Below, one piece after another: positions 4,676-5,878 of a DNA stretch of 5,878 nt. Position numbers and translations under genes: made by a program. Source of the DNA: Bacteroidales bacterium. GTDB taxonomy: Bacteria > Bacteroidota > Bacteroidia > Bacteroidales > UBA932. The stretch covers positions 1 through 5,878 of the forward strand of contig JAFZLQ010000018.1 in the NCBI GenBank assembly GCA_017551425.1, written 5' to 3'. Position 1 is the first letter of the stretch, and each line of letters starts with the position of its first letter. The notes under the pieces are model-generated. The model was not told the origin of the DNA. It searched no databases and saw only the letters and a program-made list of their open reading frames with translations.

Positions 4676-5878
4676 TTACTCGCCCCCCCCCGGAGTCTCT
4701 TCAACATCCAGGGCCTCATAGACGGAGTTGTTGCTCTTGTACTCGGGAACGATTTCCTTCATCTTGCGCACGGTGGCCATATTGTCGAAGTGCTTGGAAA
4801 TATCCACAAGCTCTTCTATCTCCTTGTTTACGTCGTCGTAATCGTACTCGCGCACCTGGGCGATACGGATCTTCTCGTGGAAGGTGGGCTTTGTGTTCTC
4901 CTGCTCGTTGAGCACTTCCTCGTAGAGCTTCTCCCCTTCCCTCAGGCCGGTGAACTTGATCTCAACGTTCTTGGCGTGCGAGAGGGCTATCATCCTCTTT
5001 GCCAGGTCTGCGATCTTGACGGGTTTGCCCATGTCGAACACGAAGATTTCGCCTCCGTTGCCCTTTGTGCCGGCCTCGAGAACCAGCTTGCAGGCCTCAG
5101 GAATCAGCATGAAGTAGCGGACTATCCTCTCGTCCGTCACAGTCACGGGGCCTCCGTTCTTGATCTGTTCCTTGAAGAGAGGTATTACGGAGCCGTTGCT
5201 CCCAAGTACGTTGCCGAAGCGCGTGGTGACGAACTGGGTGTATTCCGGCTGGGCGCTTGAGCCCCTTCCGGCGACGCGCTGTTTGCGGTCTTCCATGGCC
5301 TCGAGCTTGAGTTTGCGGTCCAGCGACTGAACATAGATCTCGCAGATACGCTTGGACGCACCCATGACGTTGGTGGGGTTGACGGCCTTGTCTGTGGAAA
5401 TCATCACGAACTTCTTTACGCCGTACTTGACGCTCATGTCGGCGATTATCTTCGTGCCGTAGATGTTGTTCATGACGGCCTCGCTGGGGTTGTCTTCCAT
5501 CATGGGCACGTGCTTGTACGCGGCGGCGTGGAAGACGTAATCCGGACGGAACTCGCTGAACACTTCCTCCATGCGGGTGCGGCGGCTGATACTGGTGACG
5601 ATGACATCGGCACGCACGTCGGGGAAATCCCTGGCCATCATGAGGCGTATGTCGTGCTGGGGCGTTTCAGCCTGGTCTATCAGCATCATGCGGGCGGGCT
5701 TGAACTGGGCCACCTGACGTACGATTTCTGCTCCGATGGAGCCGGCGGAACCAGTAATCAGCACCTTCCTGCCGGAGAGCAGCTGGCCAACGGATTTCAT
5801 GTCCACACGTATCTGGGAACGCGGCAGGAGGTCTTCTACGCTCACCTCGCGCAGCTGGAGGTCTTCCATCTCCTCCGC
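4676..5878 (-). CDS. Nucleotide-sugar 4,6-dehydratase, WbpM/PglF/CapD type (5' end beyond right edge)
   Basis: The frame is open to the window edge and gives 400 residues, the C-terminal domain of a family usually about 600-650 residues long. The missing part should be the N-terminal membrane helices; the Met at 5869 is internal. Numbering from that Met, the Rossmann NAD(P) motif is TGSAGSIG (39-46), followed by HAAAYKHVPMME (114-125), STDKAVNPTN and MGASKR (158-174), TTRFGNVLGSNGSVIP (215-230), and LREGEKLYEE (309-318). The TDK triplet with the MxxxK pair replaces the common Tyr-x-x-x-Lys of short-chain dehydratases, as in WbpM and PglF. These enzymes convert UDP-GlcNAc-type sugars to 4-keto-6-deoxy sugars for capsule, O-antigen or protein glycans, at the inner face of the inner membrane. 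A segment around 186-211 seems longer than usual. The C-terminus ends in PGGGE, encoded by a run of nine G. Confidence 0.92.
   Translation of the reverse strand, partial: AEEMEDLQLREVSVEDLLPRSQIRVDMKSVGQLLSGRKVLITGSAGSIGAEIVRQVAQFKPARMMLIDQAETPQHDIRLMMARDFPDVRADVIVTSISRRTRMEEVFSEFRPDYVFHAAAYKHVPMMEDNPSEAVMNNIYGTKIIADMSVKYGVKKFVMISTDKAVNPTNVMGASKRICEIYVQSLDRKLKLEAMEDRKQRVAGRGSSAQPEYTQFVTTRFGNVLGSNGSVIPLFKEQIKNGGPVTVTDERIVRYFMLIPEACKLVLEAGTKGNGGEIFVFDMGKPVKIADLAKRMIALSHAKNVEIKFTGLREGEKLYEEVLNEQENTKPTFHEKIRIAQVREYDYDDVNKEIEELVDISKHFDNMATVRKMKEIVPEYKSNNSVYEALDVEETPGGGE
4683..4691 (-). repeat. Nine-base G homopolymer at the 3' end of the dehydratase gene
   Basis: Nine consecutive C on the plus strand are nine G on the coding strand and encode the final glycines. 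The tract is followed by GAG and the stop. The stop region reads TAAGTAACTGA, with one stop in each of the three frames, so a gain or loss of one base would change only a few terminal residues. Confidence 0.8.

Noticed and set aside
4790..5260. Plus-strand open frame of 156 codons opposite the dehydratase gene
   Set aside because: The minus strand carries a fully conserved enzyme here; the plus frame has a repetitive leucine- and valine-rich translation typical of an antisense shadow.

Overview
The window looks like chromosomal DNA from a moderately GC-rich member of the Bacteroidales, probably a gut or rumen lineage; genus cannot be decided. Three things point there: promoter motifs of the Bacteroidetes sigma factor (TTTG, about 20 bp, TAnnTTTG), lipoproteins with short Sec signals and no Shine-Dalgarno sequences ahead of their starts, and a DUF4421-type outer-membrane protein, a family I know only from Bacteroidetes. 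No tRNA, rRNA, CRISPR array, insertion sequence or phage gene was seen.

Layout, left to right. (1) A lipoprotein gene on the minus strand runs off the left edge (1-204). It is divergent from a cytosolic SGNH/GDSL hydrolase (284-880, plus). The two are separated by a perfect palindrome that holds one -7 box on each strand. (2) A minus-strand operon of four units runs from 3602 down to about 894: a lipocalin-like lipoprotein, an S37-family (PS-10) serine peptidase lipoprotein, a GNAT acetyltransferase, and a decayed second GNAT (YhbS-like) with a one-base frameshift and a lost 3' part. The last three units are joined by 4-bp ATGA stop/start overlaps. (3) A DUF4421 outer-membrane protein (3673-4656, plus) is divergent from that operon, and the two promoters physically overlap. 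(4) A minus-strand nucleotide-sugar 4,6-dehydratase of the WbpM/PglF/CapD type (4676 to the right edge) is convergent with it and lacks its N-terminal membrane part only because the window ends.

How the genes may work together. Most products are envelope-related: three lipoproteins, one probable beta-barrel protein and one surface-glycan sugar enzyme. The S37 peptidase with its small lipoprotein neighbour may form an envelope peptide-processing unit, but that is inference from gene order. The most notable observations are the frameshifted and truncated GNAT still coupled to its operon, two promoters that would give leaderless or nearly leaderless transcripts, overlapping divergent promoters, and an Asn in place of the second Gly of the peptidase's GxSxG elbow. 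I found no clearly new defence, mobile or biosynthetic system here.
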